45,228 bases of DNA from a virus: positions 1-45,228 of the IMG/VR virus record IMGVR_UViG_3300044645_000552; one strand, given 5' to 3'. Positions within the stretch are counted from its first letter, which is position 1, and each line of letters begins with the position of its first letter. The notes beneath the pieces were generated by a model, which was not told the DNA's origin, searched no databases, and saw nothing but the letters and a program-made list of their open reading frames with translations. Shown here piece after piece: positions 43,623 through 45,228 of this stretch. The position numbers were made by a program, and so were the translations under genes.

Positions 43623-45176
43623 TTAGAACTGTGGGATCTCTTCAATCAAGACTGTGCGAGACAGGTCCTCGATGAATACATCACAACGGTCTTTCATCCA
43701 GATCTCGTAACCAGGGAATTTGTTCGCAGAGCTCATACCCTGAGACTTAGCAAAGCCCAAGTGGTGGCGAGTTCCATCGATATATCCCCAAGTCATAGAA
43801 GGTGCACCCTTCATACGAACTTCACGGATGTTGTTAACCAAAGAACCATCAGACATTGGAGACACGTCAAACACCATGAATACAGGGGTAGACTTCTTGT
43901 TCTGTCCAAATTCCAGGTTAGTTTGAGGCAGGTCAAGTTCCTTCAGGTGGATCAGTTCAACACGACCAGTCTCACGAGTAACCATTGCATCGAATGCAAA
44001 GTTGTAAGTGATGTGTTGTCCTTCGCCCTGCAGGTAACGGTTTCCGCTATCAGCCATGAAGGTAAGACCACTGTTCAAAGCGTCATTCTTCAAAGCTTGT
44101 TGGAACACGTCAAAACCAGCTTCGTTTGTATACATTTTAACACGACGATCCTTAACATCAACACGTCTGTAGAACAGGTCTCCAAACACTGAACGAATCA
44201 GGTTAGCAGAGAACTCACCACGGTTGTATTGAACCAGGTTACCGTTGTTACGCATTCTGTGATATACACCAGCAGATGTACGCTTCAGCTCTTGCTTGCT
44301 ACCATGAGTCTTCACAGTACCAGGCTTGCTCCAAATCATACGCTTAACTTTCAACTCAAGCATAGACTTACGCATCCAGAACTCAATAAACGGCTCCCAT
44401 TTAACATCATTACGAGTCAAAGGAAGTTGATTTCTACGCTGAGGAGCATATACCAAGATATCCAGAGGCTTACCAGAAGCATCTCTCATCATCTTGTCAT
44501 CAGCCCACTCAGTGATCTTGTGCTCGAAACCATATGCAGAACCCAAAGATTCAAACATAGTGATCTTCTCACCCAAGCGAGGAAGACCCAGCAGATCCTG
44601 ATCGAATTCACCGATAGCAGCATCAACCAGCTCAAGCTCGATACCAACTTGCAAGAAAGTAGAACTTACGAAATCCACAGTGGGGTTATCGCTCACCAAG
44701 GTGAAGCTATACAGGAAGCCCATGTTCCAAGGAACGGGATCCTTAATAACGTAGAAGCGAGGACCATACTGACGAGAACCAACAGAAACGATAGCGTTCT
44801 TAGAGAACTCGTTGGTATCCAAAACAAGAGAGAACTCTTGACCATCGATACCAGGCTTGCTCAGATTCAGGGTAGAATCAGGAACATTGATGATTTTGGG
44901 GAACTTGTAAGGAACCTGAACTTGCCATTTCCAAGCATCACTATTATTATCGATGTAATAAGGTGTGCTCTTGTTGATCATGTCCAAGAAGTCATTACTG
45001 TACAGTGAGCTCTGAGTGTACAAGGAGATAATCTTCTTGTCATAGTCTGCAGGCTCAGTTGAGTGGAATGATTCCAGGTGGTTAGCGTCGGTCAATTTAC
45101 CTACAGCACGCTTGTCCATAGAGGCTACGCGGGCATAGGTAAAACCAGTTAAACCTGGGATTGTTTGAATTGCCAT
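43623..45176 (-). CDS. Major capsid protein (crAss-like, HK97 fold)
   Basis: A 517-aa protein forming the icosahedral shell. The N terminus (TIPGLTGFTYARVASMDKRA, then SLYTQSSLYSNDFLDMI) and C-terminal segments (MTWGYIDGTRHHLGF ... YEIWMKDRCDVFIEDL) fit the crAss-like MCP pattern, and the length is typical. Its codon choice is richer in C-ending and CGT-type codons than that of the large cargo genes, as expected for the most abundant virion protein. It is the only gene where I see a clear Shine-Dalgarno sequence (AAAGGA, 7 bases before ATG). A structured RNA follows its stop. Portal and terminase would be expected beyond the right edge. Confidence 0.9.
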   Translation of the reverse strand: MAIQTIPGLTGFTYARVASMDKRAVGKLTDANHLESFHSTEPADYDKKIISLYTQSSLYSNDFLDMINKSTPYYIDNNSDAWKWQVQVPYKFPKIINVPDSTLNLSKPGIDGQEFSLVLDTNEFSKNAIVSVGSRQYGPRFYVIKDPVPWNMGFLYSFTLVSDNPTVDFVSSTFLQVGIELELVDAAIGEFDQDLLGLPRLGEKITMFESLGSAYGFEHKITEWADDKMMRDASGKPLDILVYAPQRRNQLPLTRNDVKWEPFIEFWMRKSMLELKVKRMIWSKPGTVKTHGSKQELKRTSAGVYHRMRNNGNLVQYNRGEFSANLIRSVFGDLFYRRVDVKDRRVKMYTNEAGFDVFQQALKNDALNSGLTFMADSGNRYLQGEGQHITYNFAFDAMVTRETGRVELIHLKELDLPQTNLEFGQNKKSTPVFMVFDVSPMSDGSLVNNIREVRMKGAPSMTWGYIDGTRHHLGFAKSQGMSSANKFPGYEIWMKDRCDVFIEDLSRTVLIEEIPQF

Positions 45177-45183
45177 TTTGTTA

Positions 45184-45189
45184 TCCTTT
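45184..45189 (-). promoter_or_regulatory. Shine-Dalgarno sequence of the MCP gene
   Basis: AAAGGA lies 7 bases before the ATG at 45176. The other starts in the window are preceded by A/T-rich sequence without such a motif, so this site sets the MCP apart. Confidence 0.55.
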
Positions 45190-45221
45190 TAAATTTATTA
45201 TGAGAAAATTATAAAAACCAA
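45190..45221 (-). promoter_or_regulatory. Candidate Bacteroidota promoter for the MCP gene
   Basis: TTG (45221-45219), 21 bases, then TAAATTTA (45197-45190) resembles TTG-N17-23-TAnnTTTG with a mismatch at the last base. The implied leader is only about 9 bases and would barely include the Shine-Dalgarno sequence, so the real start may lie farther right, outside the window. Confidence 0.3.
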
Positions 45222-45228
45222 GAATTGG

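Noticed and set aside
44229-45008. Long plus-strand ORFs antisense to the MCP (also 43491-44192)
   Set aside because: These are shadows of a highly codon-biased gene; the minus-strand frame has clear capsid features.
1-45228. tRNA genes, insertion sequences or integrase attachment sites
   Set aside because: No cloverleaf, transposase or direct-repeat signature was seen. All gaps over 80 bases are accounted for by promoters, hairpins or structured RNA.

Overview
The window is the late (virion) gene block of a crAss-like podovirus (order Crassvirales), a tailed dsDNA phage of Bacteroidota. Four things support this: a crAss-type major capsid protein; head-tail ring and muzzle genes; a run of very large internal virion proteins; and a 4,214-residue protein carrying the single-chain virion RNA polymerase signature (R-x-P-T-Q ... 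DFDID). Two or three gaps carry Bacteroidota-type promoters (TTG/TTTG, 20-21 bases, TAnnTTTR). Most starts lack a Shine-Dalgarno sequence, as is usual for such hosts. Every gene is on the minus strand, so the biological order runs from high to low coordinates. No portal, terminase, replication or lysis gene lies in the window. The standard code applies: all ORFs are open without recoding, and stops are TAA or rarely TGA, never TAG.

Region 1 (45.2 to 37.5 kb) is the capsid and appendage operon. It starts with the major capsid protein (MCP), followed by a 169-base gap rich in RNA secondary structure. Next come a conserved 322-aa protein, a 243-aa ring/connector-like protein and a 388-aa capsid- or tail-associated protein ending in a Thr-rich tail. 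A hairpin separates these from small structural genes: a 185-aa protein, a 46-aa Cys-rich micro-ORF, an 87-aa protein, a 367-aa tail-collar fibre, a 78-aa Cys/Thr protein and a 218-aa two-domain protein. A strong intrinsic terminator closes the unit at 37.43-37.46 kb.

Region 2 (37.4 to 20.5 kb) opens with a good Bacteroidota promoter. It encodes an HTH-metallophosphoesterase, a ring protein, an IHF/HU-like protein, a Cys-rich ring/adaptor protein, the 1,889-aa muzzle (tail nozzle) protein and a 289-aa protein that shares a domain with the 218-aa protein. Two large cargo-type proteins follow, of 1,099 and 1,181 aa; the second has a glycine-zipper hydrophobic segment and a peptidoglycan-binding-like domain.

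Region 3 (20.5 to 0.2 kb) probably has its own promoter. It holds an 868-aa virion protein, the giant RNA polymerase protein, and a 1,673-aa protein that contains a RecB/Cas4-type PD-(D/E)XK nuclease signature. A truncated gene runs off the left edge.

Functionally, the capsid and ring genes build the shell and neck, and the muzzle and fibre genes build the tail and host contact. The 868-, 1,099-, 1,181-, 1,673- and 4,214-aa proteins are probably packaged cargo that is ejected with the DNA to cross the envelope and begin early transcription. Unusual features include poly-threonine linkers scattered over four genes, Cys-bearing beta modules on the muzzle C terminus, a nuclease inside a cargo protein, two degenerate zincin-like segments and a structured RNA after the MCP gene.
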